Shown: piece after piece, positions 25,136 to 33,503 of the stretch
How positions within the stretch are numbered: position 1 is the stretch's first letter
How the letters are laid out: each line of letters starts with the position of its first letter
NCBI GenBank assembly: GCA_017396845.1
Contig: JAFQKQ010000098.1
Coordinates: forward strand, 1 to 45,878
DNA: 45,878 nt
DNA from: Clostridia bacterium
GTDB lineage: Bacteria; Bacillota; Clostridia; Christensenellales; Aristaeellaceae
Direction: 5' to 3'
Notes under the pieces: model-generated
The model's database searches: none
Told to the model about the DNA's origin: nothing
The model's input: only the letters and a program-made list of their open reading frames with translations
Translations under genes and position numbers: made by a program

Positions 25136-26485
25136 GTGATCCAAACGCGTTCGTTTTTAAAATCTATCCCGCCTTTTCGAAAGCTTGCCCTTGGTTTTGC
25201 GCTTATCATCCTCTTGGGCGCTTTGCTATTATCGCTGCCGTTTGCGATAAGGGAAGGCGTATCGTTTTCGTTTGTGGACGCGTTGTTTACCTCGACAAGC
25301 GCCACATGCGTTACAGGACTCATTGTCGCGGACACCTATACTACATTTACGCTCTTCGGACAGATTGTATTGATCGTGCTCATTCAAATCGGCGGACTCG
25401 GCTTTATGACCTTTGCCGCCCTGTTTTCGATCTTCCTCGGCCGGAGAATCGGACTTTCGGAGCGCTCCATGCTCATGGAAAGCGTATCCGCGCCCAAAAT
25501 TGGCGGCATTGTTGCGATGATCCGGAGGGTGGCTGTGATTGCGTTTACGGCAGAGGCCATCGGCGCCGTTCTACTGGCAACCAGAATGATTCCTCGTTTC
25601 GGCGCTGCCCGCGGCATATGGTTTTCCGCATTTCACGCCATATCCGCGTTTTGCAACGCCGGCTTCGATCTTATGGGGATTATTGAGCCCTATTCGTCTT
25701 TATCCGCCTTTGTATCGGATCCCATCGTCAATTTTGCAGTTATGCTTCTCATCCTGACCGGCGGACTCGGATTTTGGGTGTGGGACGATTTCAGGTTAAG
25801 CAGACATCATTTTTCAAAATATCATCTGCACACAAAGCTCATGCTCACGTTTTCTCTTCTGCTGATCGTACTTCCCGCTGTCTTTTTCTTCTTTACGGAA
25901 AAAGATGCAACCCTTCGTTCCCTTCCCCTTTCCTCCCGTATACTCGCTTCTCTCTTTGAAGCGGTAACGCCGAGAACAGCCGGCTTTAACACGACAGATA
26001 CCGCTCAGATGTCGTCCGGCGGATATCTAATGACTATGTTCCTTATGATGGTCGGCGGCGGAGCGGGCTCTACGGCGGGCGGCCTTAAAGTAACCACGCT
26101 TTCGCTAATCCTTCTGTCGCTCTTTGCGCACATCCGCGGACGCGAAAACCCCAGCGTGTTTTCAAGGCAGCCCGAGGATAAACGCGTAAAAACCGCGCAG
26201 ATCGTATTTTCGCTGTATCTCGCGCTGGCCTTCTCGGGAATACTGTTATTAAGCATTTTAGAACCCGATGTATCACTCCGGGCGCTGGCATTTGAAGTGT
26301 TCTCCGCGATGAGCACTGTAGGCATGTCCTTCGGCGTCACGCGCTCTCTGTCCGTTGCATCAAGACTTGTCGTAATACTCCTCATGTTTATCGGGCGCGT
26401 AGGGCTTTTGTCATTCGTATTCGCAATTTCCGCGCCGAAGAAGCCACCGCGCATACGCTATCCGGAGGAAGATGTACTTTTATAA
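25136..26485 (+). CDS. ktrB: potassium uptake protein KtrB/TrkH (membrane subunit)
   Basis: 449 residues. This is the K+ (or Na+-coupled K+) channel-like subunit of the Ktr system. It has the four pseudo-repeated M1-P-M2 units with selectivity-filter glycines, seen in STSATCVTGLIVADTYT, FHAISAFCNAGFDLMG, TPRTAGFNTTDTAQMS and AMSTVGMSFGVTR. GGGAGSTAGGLKVTTLSLIL near residue 305 is the intramembrane loop motif. The start is awkward: GTG 25136 overlaps AAGGAG, and no other usual start codon lies between the upstream in-frame stop and the first membrane segment. It is followed after 16 bp by ktrA. Confidence 0.92.
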   Translation: MIQTRSFLKSIPPFRKLALGFALIILLGALLLSLPFAIREGVSFSFVDALFTSTSATCVTGLIVADTYTTFTLFGQIVLIVLIQIGGLGFMTFAALFSIFLGRRIGLSERSMLMESVSAPKIGGIVAMIRRVAVIAFTAEAIGAVLLATRMIPRFGAARGIWFSAFHAISAFCNAGFDLMGIIEPYSSLSAFVSDPIVNFAVMLLILTGGLGFWVWDDFRLSRHHFSKYHLHTKLMLTFSLLLIVLPAVFFFFTEKDATLRSLPLSSRILASLFEAVTPRTAGFNTTDTAQMSSGGYLMTMFLMMVGGGAGSTAGGLKVTTLSLILLSLFAHIRGRENPSVFSRQPEDKRVKTAQIVFSLYLALAFSGILLLSILEPDVSLRALAFEVFSAMSTVGMSFGVTRSLSVASRLVVILLMFIGRVGLLSFVFAISAPKKPPRIRYPEEDVLL

Positions 26486-26501
26486 TATCGGAGGAAATTC
26501 T

Positions 26502-27152
26502 ATGCGCTCATTTCTCGTAATCGGCCTTGGAAGATTCGGCTTCCATCTGGCAAAAGAACTCTCTTCCCTCGGCGCCGAGGTGTTTGCGGTAGATACGGAT
26601 GAAGAGATCGTTCAGGAGATCTCCGAATTTGTGTCGTCGGCGCAGATTGCAGACTGCACGGACGAGGATGTGGTGGACTCCATTGGCGTATCAAATTTTG
26701 ACGAATGCTTTGTATGCATGGGAAGCGATTTTGCGGATTCCATCGAAATCACGCTCCTTCTTCGGGAACGCGGCGCAAAGCGCATCATATGCAAAACCGA
26801 CAGCGAACGCCACGCGAAGCTATTGATGCGATGCGGCGCGGATGAAATCATTTATCCCGAACGGGACGAAGCGCACAGAGCCGCAAGAAGGCACGTTACC
26901 AAGCACGCCTTCGATTATTATCCGCTCTCGGATGATTTCGCCGTATTTGAAATCAGCCCCATCGACGCGTGGGTAGGAAAAACGGTTTCCGAGCTCTCGC
27001 TCAGAAACCGCCACAATATCAACGTGATCGGCGTAATGCGTTCATCCGCCCTGATCCCCGTCATCAGCCCGGACTTTACCTTCCGCTCCGGCGAAAACAT
27101 CGTAATCGCAGGCGCTATGAAGGATATTACGCGCATGCTGGGAAAGCTGTGA
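26502..27152 (+). CDS. ktrA: potassium uptake regulator KtrA (RCK/TrkA domain)
   Basis: 216 residues, the size of single-unit KtrA rather than the duplicated TrkA. It is the cytoplasmic nucleotide-binding ring subunit that gates KtrB. The N-terminal RCK_N domain has the Rossmann motif FLVIGLGRFGFHLAKELSSL and the acidic residue after strand 2 (VFAVDTDEE). RCK_C follows from about residue 135 (FAVFEISPIDAWVGKTVSEL), a domain that in related proteins binds cyclic di-AMP. ATG 26502 has GGAGG 7 bp upstream. Its stop lies 3 bp from the stop of the convergent serpin gene. Confidence 0.94.
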   Translation: MRSFLVIGLGRFGFHLAKELSSLGAEVFAVDTDEEIVQEISEFVSSAQIADCTDEDVVDSIGVSNFDECFVCMGSDFADSIEITLLLRERGAKRIICKTDSERHAKLLMRCGADEIIYPERDEAHRAARRHVTKHAFDYYPLSDDFAVFEISPIDAWVGKTVSELSLRNRHNINVIGVMRSSALIPVISPDFTFRSGENIVIAGAMKDITRMLGKL

Positions 27153-27155
27153 GCT

Positions 27156-28766
27156 TCATCCCGCCTTGAATGTGTACGACGCCGTACCGGAAAGATCTGC
27201 ATACTTCTCATAATGACAGGTTACTTCAATAATATATTCGCCGTCTCCTAAAACGCGGACGGCGTTTTTATATACACTCGCTTCCTCATAGGGCTCGTTA
27301 TAAATATCCTCGGAATGCACGGCGTCATACGGCCACATGCGAACGGTCACATAGTCCGGCTCCACTTCACAATGAAGCAAAATCTCCCTTGGATCGCCCG
27401 CAGGAATCTCCGGATACTCTCCCATCTCCAGAGGATGCACGCCGCACGCAATCACGCCCATATCCCCGCTTGAAAGCTCGTATGAACCGGATGGAATCTC
27501 ATATTCTTTTCCGCCCGCCTCGGCAGTCAATCCGGGTGCGCCGTCATTGATGCTCCATAAGCTGGAGTTTTGAGAAAACACCGCACTATCCGGATTGGAA
27601 AGGACACCCATAAACAAAACGGCGTTCGTTTTGGTATCGGAAATGAGATATACAAAGCTTCTGTCAAATGAAAGTTCTATGATTTCCGTCATATCCGGGG
27701 CCGAAGCCGCATCAATGAGCGTCGCTGTGGCCGCAGCCGCCCGAGTGCCTTCCTCGCCTACGCGGATATTTGTCTTTTGAAGTATATCCGATATGTATAT
27801 AGGCGTATCTCCATCAGGCAGCATATTGAAAAATTCGGCTTTATCCGGCGAAAAGGCCGATACCACGCCCATTTCCATAAGCTGCGGCTTGAACATGAGC
27901 GTGCTTTCCATTTCAAATTTCGGAATGGAAAGCACAATTCTCGATTCCTCGGCGTCATTTACCCGCATTATCTCCTGATACTCTAAATTCTCAAGGCATT
28001 CCGATGCGCTTTCGCCAGTTTTCGGCTTTATTGCGTAGAACGCAAAGCATTCGTCTTCATAGGGAATTCTGATAATTTCTTCTCCGCCGGGAAGCTTTAA
28101 ATACTTAAAATAATGCGTCATACGCATGTATTCGGCGCTTGTCTCCGATCCGTCATCCAGCGTAAATGCGCTTTTACCCGTATTCACATTCAAAAAACGT
28201 CTCTGCCAATCCATTTCAAAATACAGCGCATTGATCAAAAGCATAAGAGTATCCTTATCCAGCGGTTTATTAAGAAGGCTGTTTATTAATCCGTTTGTTT
28301 TTTCGCTGACCCAGCCGTTTACCGCATTCACGGCTTCGATCCCCGAAAGTTCCATGGAAATGCTTTCGCCGTCAAGATTGAATTGTATCGCTTTTGCATA
28401 TGCGTCTGCAATTTCGTACTCCCCGTCCGTCCACACCGAGGATGCAATTGAAAGCGTGCCTTCGATTTCTTCGTCCGTGAGAGATAAAAATATACTCCTC
28501 GCTTCATCCTCCGCATTTGCCTCGTCCGCATGGAGTGCCTTAAGAATTTCGCTTCTCGTTTCTCCTTGTGCTCCCATAAACGCAAGCGCCAAAGCAAAAT
28601 AGGCGGACGCAGGCGAAATCAGTATGTTTTCATTTTCGCCAACCGACATGGTTTTCATCCACTCAATGCCGAAATCTCCGATTCCCGAAGCATATGCATC
28701 CTTCGGGAATGAAAGCGGCATTATTAAAGCAAGCGTCAAAAATACGGACAGCAGCTTTTTATACAT
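27156..28766 (-). CDS. secreted serpin (serine protease inhibitor) with an extra C-terminal domain
   Basis: 536 residues from ATG 28766. GGAGG is 9 bp upstream, while an ATG two codons earlier has only 3 bp. The signal peptide is MYKKLLSVFLTLALIMPLSF, ending in DAYA. Residues 30-390 form a complete serpin fold: ENILISPASAYFALALAFMG, NALYFEMDWQRRF, and the hinge EEGTRAAAATATLIDAASA. The breach/shutter strand FDRSFVYLISDTKTNAVLFM follows. The small-residue hinge (P15 Gly, P14 Thr, P12-P9 Ala) indicates an inhibitory serpin that traps proteases. The scissile residue is probably Ala or Met, suggesting elastase-like targets (inference). A further 140-residue beta-rich domain of unknown role follows. 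Confidence 0.9.
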   Translation of the reverse strand: MYKKLLSVFLTLALIMPLSFPKDAYASGIGDFGIEWMKTMSVGENENILISPASAYFALALAFMGAQGETRSEILKALHADEANAEDEARSIFLSLTDEEIEGTLSIASSVWTDGEYEIADAYAKAIQFNLDGESISMELSGIEAVNAVNGWVSEKTNGLINSLLNKPLDKDTLMLLINALYFEMDWQRRFLNVNTGKSAFTLDDGSETSAEYMRMTHYFKYLKLPGGEEIIRIPYEDECFAFYAIKPKTGESASECLENLEYQEIMRVNDAEESRIVLSIPKFEMESTLMFKPQLMEMGVVSAFSPDKAEFFNMLPDGDTPIYISDILQKTNIRVGEEGTRAAAATATLIDAASAPDMTEIIELSFDRSFVYLISDTKTNAVLFMGVLSNPDSAVFSQNSSLWSINDGAPGLTAEAGGKEYEIPSGSYELSSGDMGVIACGVHPLEMGEYPEIPAGDPREILLHCEVEPDYVTVRMWPYDAVHSEDIYNEPYEEASVYKNAVRVLGDGEYIIEVTCHYEKYADLSGTASYTFKAG

Positions 28767-28867
28767 GTACATTCGCCTCCTTAACACCTTCTTCTTATTA
28801 GACGGCTGATTATTCATCAGGTTCCGGACTTTCCTGAATTAATTTTGCTTTATGAATTTATATCCGG

Positions 28868-28896
28868 TTGTAATTCATACTTTTTAATGTTATAAT
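28868..28896 (+). promoter_or_regulatory. promoter of the sugar ABC transporter operon
   Basis: TTGTAA (28868-28873), 17 bp, TATAAT (28891-28896). A dyad, ATGGTT/AACCAT, lies immediately downstream at 28903-28920 and could be an operator. Confidence 0.7.
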
Positions 28897-28902
28897 ATCG
28901 CC

Positions 28903-28920
28903 ATGGTTATAAAAAACCAT
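28903..28920. promoter_or_regulatory. dyad just after the predicted transcription start
   Basis: ATGGTT and AACCAT separated by an A-rich spacer, 7 bp after the -10. Its position suits a repressor operator for the sugar transporter operon. No regulator gene is adjacent. Confidence 0.4.
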
Positions 28921-28939
28921 AATAAAAGGAGGATCACCC

Positions 28940-29893
28940 ATGAAAAAGATCATCGCCCTCATGCTCGCTCTCGTAATGGCTTTTGCCATGATGAGCATCG
29001 CAACTGCCGAAGAAGACAAACCCTACATCGGCATTCTCGCTCCCGCGACCACCCACGGCTGGGTAGGCGGCGTTGCCTACTATGCACAGCAGGCTGCTGA
29101 TTCTCTCGACATCAACTACGAGTTCCTCACCTCTTCCGACGCTGAAGAAATGTCCTCTCAGATCGAAACCCTCATCACCCTGGGCGTAGACGCTATCGTT
29201 GTATGGCCCCAGTTCACCGGCGTTGAGACCGCTGCTGAAAAGGCTCTGGAGCAGGGCATCCTGATCTCCAACTTCGACATGATCATCGCTGTGAACGAGC
29301 AGTATGCCGACGGCATGTACCTCCTCACCGGTGACAACTACGGCATGGGCTACGAAGGCGGCCGCTACATCGCCGAGAAGCTCGAAGGCAAGGGCAAGGT
29401 TGTTGCTCTGTGCAAGCCCGCTGCCGGCAACGTAAACGATGACCGCATGGCCGGCTTCAAGGATTACATTGCCGAGAACGCCCCCGACATCGAACTCATC
29501 GCTGAAGTAGCTTCCGACTTCACCCGTGAAGCAGGCCTCAAGGATATGACCGACGCTCTGACCGCTTACAGCGAGATCGACGCCGTATTCTCTCTGGACG
29601 ACGAAACCTCCATCGGCGCTCTGCAGGCCATCCTCGAGGCCGGCCGCACCGACGTTAAGGCCATCACCGGCGGCGGCGGATGCCAGGAATACTTCAACAT
29701 GATGCTGGATGAGAAGTACGCAAACATCTGGGTAGCTTCTGCCACCTATTCCCCGAACATGATCATCGCCTGCATCGAGAACGCTGTAGCCGTTATCAAT
29801 GGCGAAGCAGTTGAGCACACCGTTGTCATCCCCACCACCATCGTAGACCGTGACAACGCTCCCGAGTTCCTCGACGCGAACACTCCCTACTAA
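28940..29893 (+). CDS. sugar ABC transporter substrate-binding protein
   Basis: 317 residues with AAAGGAGG upstream. It binds a sugar or related ligand outside the cell and delivers it to the permease. The sequence is a type I periplasmic-binding fold (RbsB/peripla_BP_4 class): YIGILAPATTHGWVGGVAYY, ETLITLGVDAIVVWPQFTG, GKVVALCKPAAGNVNDDRMA, IDAVFSLDDETSIGALQAIL. The signal peptide ends SIATA before EEDK and has no lipobox cysteine, unusual for a Gram-positive binding protein. Codon use is strongly biased (GCT, ATC, CTC) compared with neighbours, suggesting high expression. The ligand is not predictable, but a cyclitol or unusual sugar would fit the downstream dehydrogenase. Confidence 0.92.
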   Translation: MKKIIALMLALVMAFAMMSIATAEEDKPYIGILAPATTHGWVGGVAYYAQQAADSLDINYEFLTSSDAEEMSSQIETLITLGVDAIVVWPQFTGVETAAEKALEQGILISNFDMIIAVNEQYADGMYLLTGDNYGMGYEGGRYIAEKLEGKGKVVALCKPAAGNVNDDRMAGFKDYIAENAPDIELIAEVASDFTREAGLKDMTDALTAYSEIDAVFSLDDETSIGALQAILEAGRTDVKAITGGGGCQEYFNMMLDEKYANIWVASATYSPNMIIACIENAVAVINGEAVEHTVVIPTTIVDRDNAPEFLDANTPY

Positions 29894-29912
29894 TCGTTTC
29901 CTAACTTGATTG

Positions 29913-29947
29913 GGCAGGCCATGATGGCAAATCCGTCATGGCCTGCC
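29913..29947 (+). promoter_or_regulatory. intercistronic hairpin between binding protein and ATPase genes
   Basis: A perfect 12-bp stem (GGCAGGCCATGA with TCATGGCCTGCC, 11-nt loop) 20 bp after the stop codon, with no U tract. Hairpins at this place often protect the binding-protein part of the transcript and lower expression of downstream genes. That role is inferred. Confidence 0.7.
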
Positions 29948-29980
29948 TTCATGAGTTTATCAATCACGGGAGGTGCATCC

Positions 29981-31462
29981 ATGTCTCTGCGCATGACGGG
30001 CATCTTAAAATCCTTCGACAGCAATCAGGTGCTGAAGAACGTAAACTTTTCTCTGGGTGACGGAGAGATTCACGCGCTGCTCGGCGAAAATGGCGCGGGA
30101 AAATCGACCCTCATGAACATTCTGGGCGGCGTTATCAAAGCAGATAAAGGCGAAATCAGCCTGAACGGCAAAACCGTTTCCTTTCAAACGCCCCGCGATT
30201 CCATGGACGCAGGCATCGCATTCATTCATCAGGAATTGAACCTGGTGACGGATCTGAGCATTTACGAAAACCTGTTTATCGGCCGCGAAAAGAAAAACGG
30301 CCTGTTTCTGGACCGCTCGTACATGATTAAGGAAGCGGAGAATGTGCTAAGGCGCATGAATGTGTCGCTTGATCCCAAGACGATCGTCCGCGAGCTCGAC
30401 GCATCCTACAAGCAGATCATTGAAATCGCACGCGCGCTTTTAATGAAGGCGACCACCATCATCATGGACGAGCCCACTACCTCGCTGACCGAGGTGGAAA
30501 TTGAACGCGTATTCAACATGATGCGCACCCTGAAAGGACAGGGCGTGTCCATCATTTTCATATCTCACAAGCTGAAAGAAGTTCTGACCATCTGCGACAC
30601 GTACTCTGTGCTGAGAGACGGCGTATTGGTTCACACAGGCCTTGTAAAGGACGCAACCGAAGCCTCCCTTGCAAAGCACATGGTCGGTCACGATGTAAGA
30701 ACCGAAAAGCTGTACAGAAATTCAAATATCACTGCGGAAGCGCTCAGAGTAGAAAATCTATCCTTTGAACGCGCCTTCAGGAACATCTCCTTTACCCTGA
30801 AAAAGGGCGAAATTCTCGGCTTTACCGGGCTTTTGGGCGACGGAAGAAGCGAGCTTTTCCAGACGATCTTCGGCGTGAATCCGTCCTATACCGGCAGAAT
30901 CCTTGTAAACGGCAAGCCTGTTCACATGCGCACCACCCGCGTCGCACGCAGAAAGGGCATCGGCTATGTTCCGCGCGACCGCAAGGAAAACGGCATTATC
31001 AAGGATATGAGCATTCTTGAAAACGGTTCGATCGTCACCTATGAAGAGCTTTCCCGCTTTCATCTGATCGACCATAAAAAAGAAAAAGCCGCGATGCAAA
31101 AGCAGGTGAAAAACCTCTCAATTAAACTCGATTCCCTGTCTGATCGAATCACAAGCCTGTCCGGCGGCAATCAGCAGAAGGTGGTTCTCGCCAAATGGCT
31201 CAGCGCCAAGCCGGATATACTGGTATTTGACAACCCCACGCAGGGCGTAGACGTAGGCGCAAAGGAAGAAATCTACGATATCATCCTGCGCCTGGCCGAA
31301 AACGGCGTAGCGGTATGCATACTCTCCAGCGAAGCGCAGGAAGTCATACGCCTGTCGGACCGCGCGCTCGTCATGTTCCACGGTGAAATCCGGGGCGAGC
31401 TTCGGGACAAAGATCTAAACGAGCAGAACATCATGCTCCTTGCTACCGGCGGCAGCATGTAA
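29981..31462 (+). CDS. sugar ABC transporter ATP-binding protein (RbsA/MglA type, two nucleotide-binding domains)
   Basis: 493 residues from ATG 29981, with GGGAGGTG upstream. It powers sugar import and sits on the cytoplasmic face. The first domain has Walker A (LLGENGAGKSTLMNILGG) and Walker B with IIMDEPTTSLT. The second domain has the degenerate Walker A typical of this family (FTGLLGDGRSELFQTIFG), an intact signature LSGGNQQKVVLAKWL, and ILVFDNPTQGVDVGAKEEIY. Only the ATP sites expected of RbsA-like proteins are conserved. It lies between the binding protein and the permease and is 26 bp from the permease start. Confidence 0.95.
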   Translation: MSLRMTGILKSFDSNQVLKNVNFSLGDGEIHALLGENGAGKSTLMNILGGVIKADKGEISLNGKTVSFQTPRDSMDAGIAFIHQELNLVTDLSIYENLFIGREKKNGLFLDRSYMIKEAENVLRRMNVSLDPKTIVRELDASYKQIIEIARALLMKATTIIMDEPTTSLTEVEIERVFNMMRTLKGQGVSIIFISHKLKEVLTICDTYSVLRDGVLVHTGLVKDATEASLAKHMVGHDVRTEKLYRNSNITAEALRVENLSFERAFRNISFTLKKGEILGFTGLLGDGRSELFQTIFGVNPSYTGRILVNGKPVHMRTTRVARRKGIGYVPRDRKENGIIKDMSILENGSIVTYEELSRFHLIDHKKEKAAMQKQVKNLSIKLDSLSDRITSLSGGNQQKVVLAKWLSAKPDILVFDNPTQGVDVGAKEEIYDIILRLAENGVAVCILSSEAQEVIRLSDRALVMFHGEIRGELRDKDLNEQNIMLLATGGSM

Positions 31463-31488
31463 AAAGCGGATAGAGAGGAATAGTGCAA

Positions 31489-33468
31489 ATGAAGTTTAAA
31501 ATCGCAAGAATCATCGGTCTCATCGCCCTGGCAGCCGCCATTGCGCTGATTATTACCGGTATTGTAGGCTCCACCTTCAGAAACGAAGGCAGCCGCTTGA
31601 ACAGCGTGTATGTAGACGCCCTCAATCACTCCGCGCGCAATCAGGCGCACGCTGATTCCGCCGCAAAAGCAGCCCCCTCCGCCGTTAAAAAGGCTGAAAC
31701 TGCCGTAAAGCAGGCGGATACTGCGTTTAAGGATACCGAAGAGGCGCTGAATAATGCAAAAGCGCTCTATGAAGGATATCTGGCCCGTTCATCCGGCGAT
31801 GAGTTAATCAAAATGCTCTTTGAAGCGGCGGATGCTATTAAAGAGAACTCCGACGTAATCGAAGCAGGGCTTGATACCGAGGCAGCCTTTGAACCTTCCA
31901 ATTTTAAAGCAGCGCTTGCTGAGCTTCGCTCCGCCGGTCTCAATATTGAGGACGCCGCCTACGATCTCACTTACGCCCTCTTTGAAGACGAATTTTCAGC
32001 TGCTCTTAAGTCGCTTACCAATGCGGAAGCCAAGGTAATCACAGCCGTTTCCGGCATTCAGGACGTATATAAAAAATCCGATCTTCCGTGGGCGCATGAA
32101 GAAATCACGAAGACGGAAGCAGACGTTCCCGCAGAGATCGACCTCTTTGTTCCCGCAATTGAAGCGCTTTTCAGCCGCGCACAGTATATAAAGGAAACGG
32201 CAGACGCGCTCATGCCCGCCGCTAATCAGGCGCTTGCAGATGCATCGTCCGTTACCACCGGCGACTTATTAACCACCTCAGAGCGCCTTCTCCTCATGAT
32301 CGGAAAAGCGCATATCTTCGTCACTCTGACCGGCATCATCCTGGCCGCCGCAGGCCTGATCGCCGTATTCATCCCCCGCAAATTTGCTTACGCATGGAAG
32401 CATGTCCCCGTATTTTCCGTGTTCATCACTGCCATCGTGATGATCATCATTCTCACCTATGCGCACGGCAACACGCTGAACTTTGAATTTAAAAGCTATG
32501 CGGACTGGGGCAGCAAATGGCTGCTCAACTTCCTGAATGTACTCCGTTCCAACGCCTCCATCGGTATGGTAGCCCTCGGTATGACCTTCGTCATCATCAC
32601 CGGCGGCATCGACCTTGCCGTAGGCTCCACCCTCGCAGGCGTTGCCACCGTAGTCATGGTGGTTCTGGACGTATCTCAGAGCGGCTTCTTTGTAAATAAC
32701 GGCCTGGTCGGCATGCCCAATTACCTCGTTGCCATCGGTATGGGTCTGGCGGTAGGTTTGATTCTGGGCGCGCTCACAGGCGTCGGCGTAACCAAGGGAC
32801 GCATTCCCCCGTTCATCGTTACCCTCGGCATTATGAACATCGTCCGCTCTGTTGCGCAGTACTTCACCAAGAGCACCAAGATTGAGGTTCCCACCTCCTT
32901 CCAGCCCCTTGCCAATATGACGCTCAAGCAGATCGTTGAAGGCATCGTACACATCTTTAACAAGGATGCGACAGTGTCCTTCGGCGGCGGCTTTCAATTC
33001 ATGGAAGACGTAATGCTGCTCCCGATTATCTACTGGCTGATACTTGTCGTGATCATGTACGTGATCTCCAAGCACACCGCCTTCGGCCGCCATATCTACG
33101 CCGTCGGCTCCAACGAGCGCACCAGCCGCCTCTCCGGTATCAACGTAGACAGAGTCAAAATCGCAGTCTACATGCTGATGGGTCTGATTGTATCCATCGC
33201 CGCCATTACGCAGGTAGCACGTCTTCGCGGTGTTGACGTTGCAAGCGCCGGCAGCGGCCTTGAAATGAGCGCCATCGCGGCGGTCGTCGTCGGCGGAACC
33301 AGCATGGCCGGCGGACGCGGCTCGATCATCGGCACCGTGCTCGGCGTTCTGATCATCGGCATCATGGATAACCTCGTCGTACTTCTTCACATCGACGCAT
33401 TCCTCTCCAACGCCTTTATCGGCGCGATCATCATTTTCGCCGTTCTCATGCAGCGAAAGGATAAATAA
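31489..33468 (+). CDS. sugar ABC transporter permease with a large extracytoplasmic N-terminal domain
   Basis: 659 residues, about twice the 320-340 of RbsC-type permeases. ATG 31489 has AGAGG 10 bp upstream. A membrane segment (about 5-27) is followed by about 240 residues outside the cell (30-270), rich in Ala, Glu and Lys, helical, with heptad-like runs (KAETAVKQADTAFKDTEEAL). A second membrane segment (275-296) then leads into a normal branched-chain/ribose-type core, with GMVALGMTFVIITGGIDLAV (about 359-378), TLGIMNIVRSVAQYF and GRHIYAVGSNERTSRLSG (coupling region). The frame is open throughout, and no internal start has a good ribosome binding site that I can see. The added domain is of unknown function. 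Docking of the unanchored binding protein is my inference. Confidence 0.88.
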   Translation: MKFKIARIIGLIALAAAIALIITGIVGSTFRNEGSRLNSVYVDALNHSARNQAHADSAAKAAPSAVKKAETAVKQADTAFKDTEEALNNAKALYEGYLARSSGDELIKMLFEAADAIKENSDVIEAGLDTEAAFEPSNFKAALAELRSAGLNIEDAAYDLTYALFEDEFSAALKSLTNAEAKVITAVSGIQDVYKKSDLPWAHEEITKTEADVPAEIDLFVPAIEALFSRAQYIKETADALMPAANQALADASSVTTGDLLTTSERLLLMIGKAHIFVTLTGIILAAAGLIAVFIPRKFAYAWKHVPVFSVFITAIVMIIILTYAHGNTLNFEFKSYADWGSKWLLNFLNVLRSNASIGMVALGMTFVIITGGIDLAVGSTLAGVATVVMVVLDVSQSGFFVNNGLVGMPNYLVAIGMGLAVGLILGALTGVGVTKGRIPPFIVTLGIMNIVRSVAQYFTKSTKIEVPTSFQPLANMTLKQIVEGIVHIFNKDATVSFGGGFQFMEDVMLLPIIYWLILVVIMYVISKHTAFGRHIYAVGSNERTSRLSGINVDRVKIAVYMLMGLIVSIAAITQVARLRGVDVASAGSGLEMSAIAAVVVGGTSMAGGRGSIIGTVLGVLIIGIMDNLVVLLHIDAFLSNAFIGAIIIFAVLMQRKDK

Positions 33469-33503
33469 GCAATACCGTTAATATAGATTTGGAGGCGAGT
33501 CCC

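Noticed and set aside
28934-29818. Long open frame opposite the binding protein gene
   Set aside because: Explained by the strongly biased codons of the highly expressed sense gene.
32278-33390. Long open frame opposite the permease core
   Set aside because: His- and Asp-rich antisense of hydrophobic membrane codons, a common artefact.
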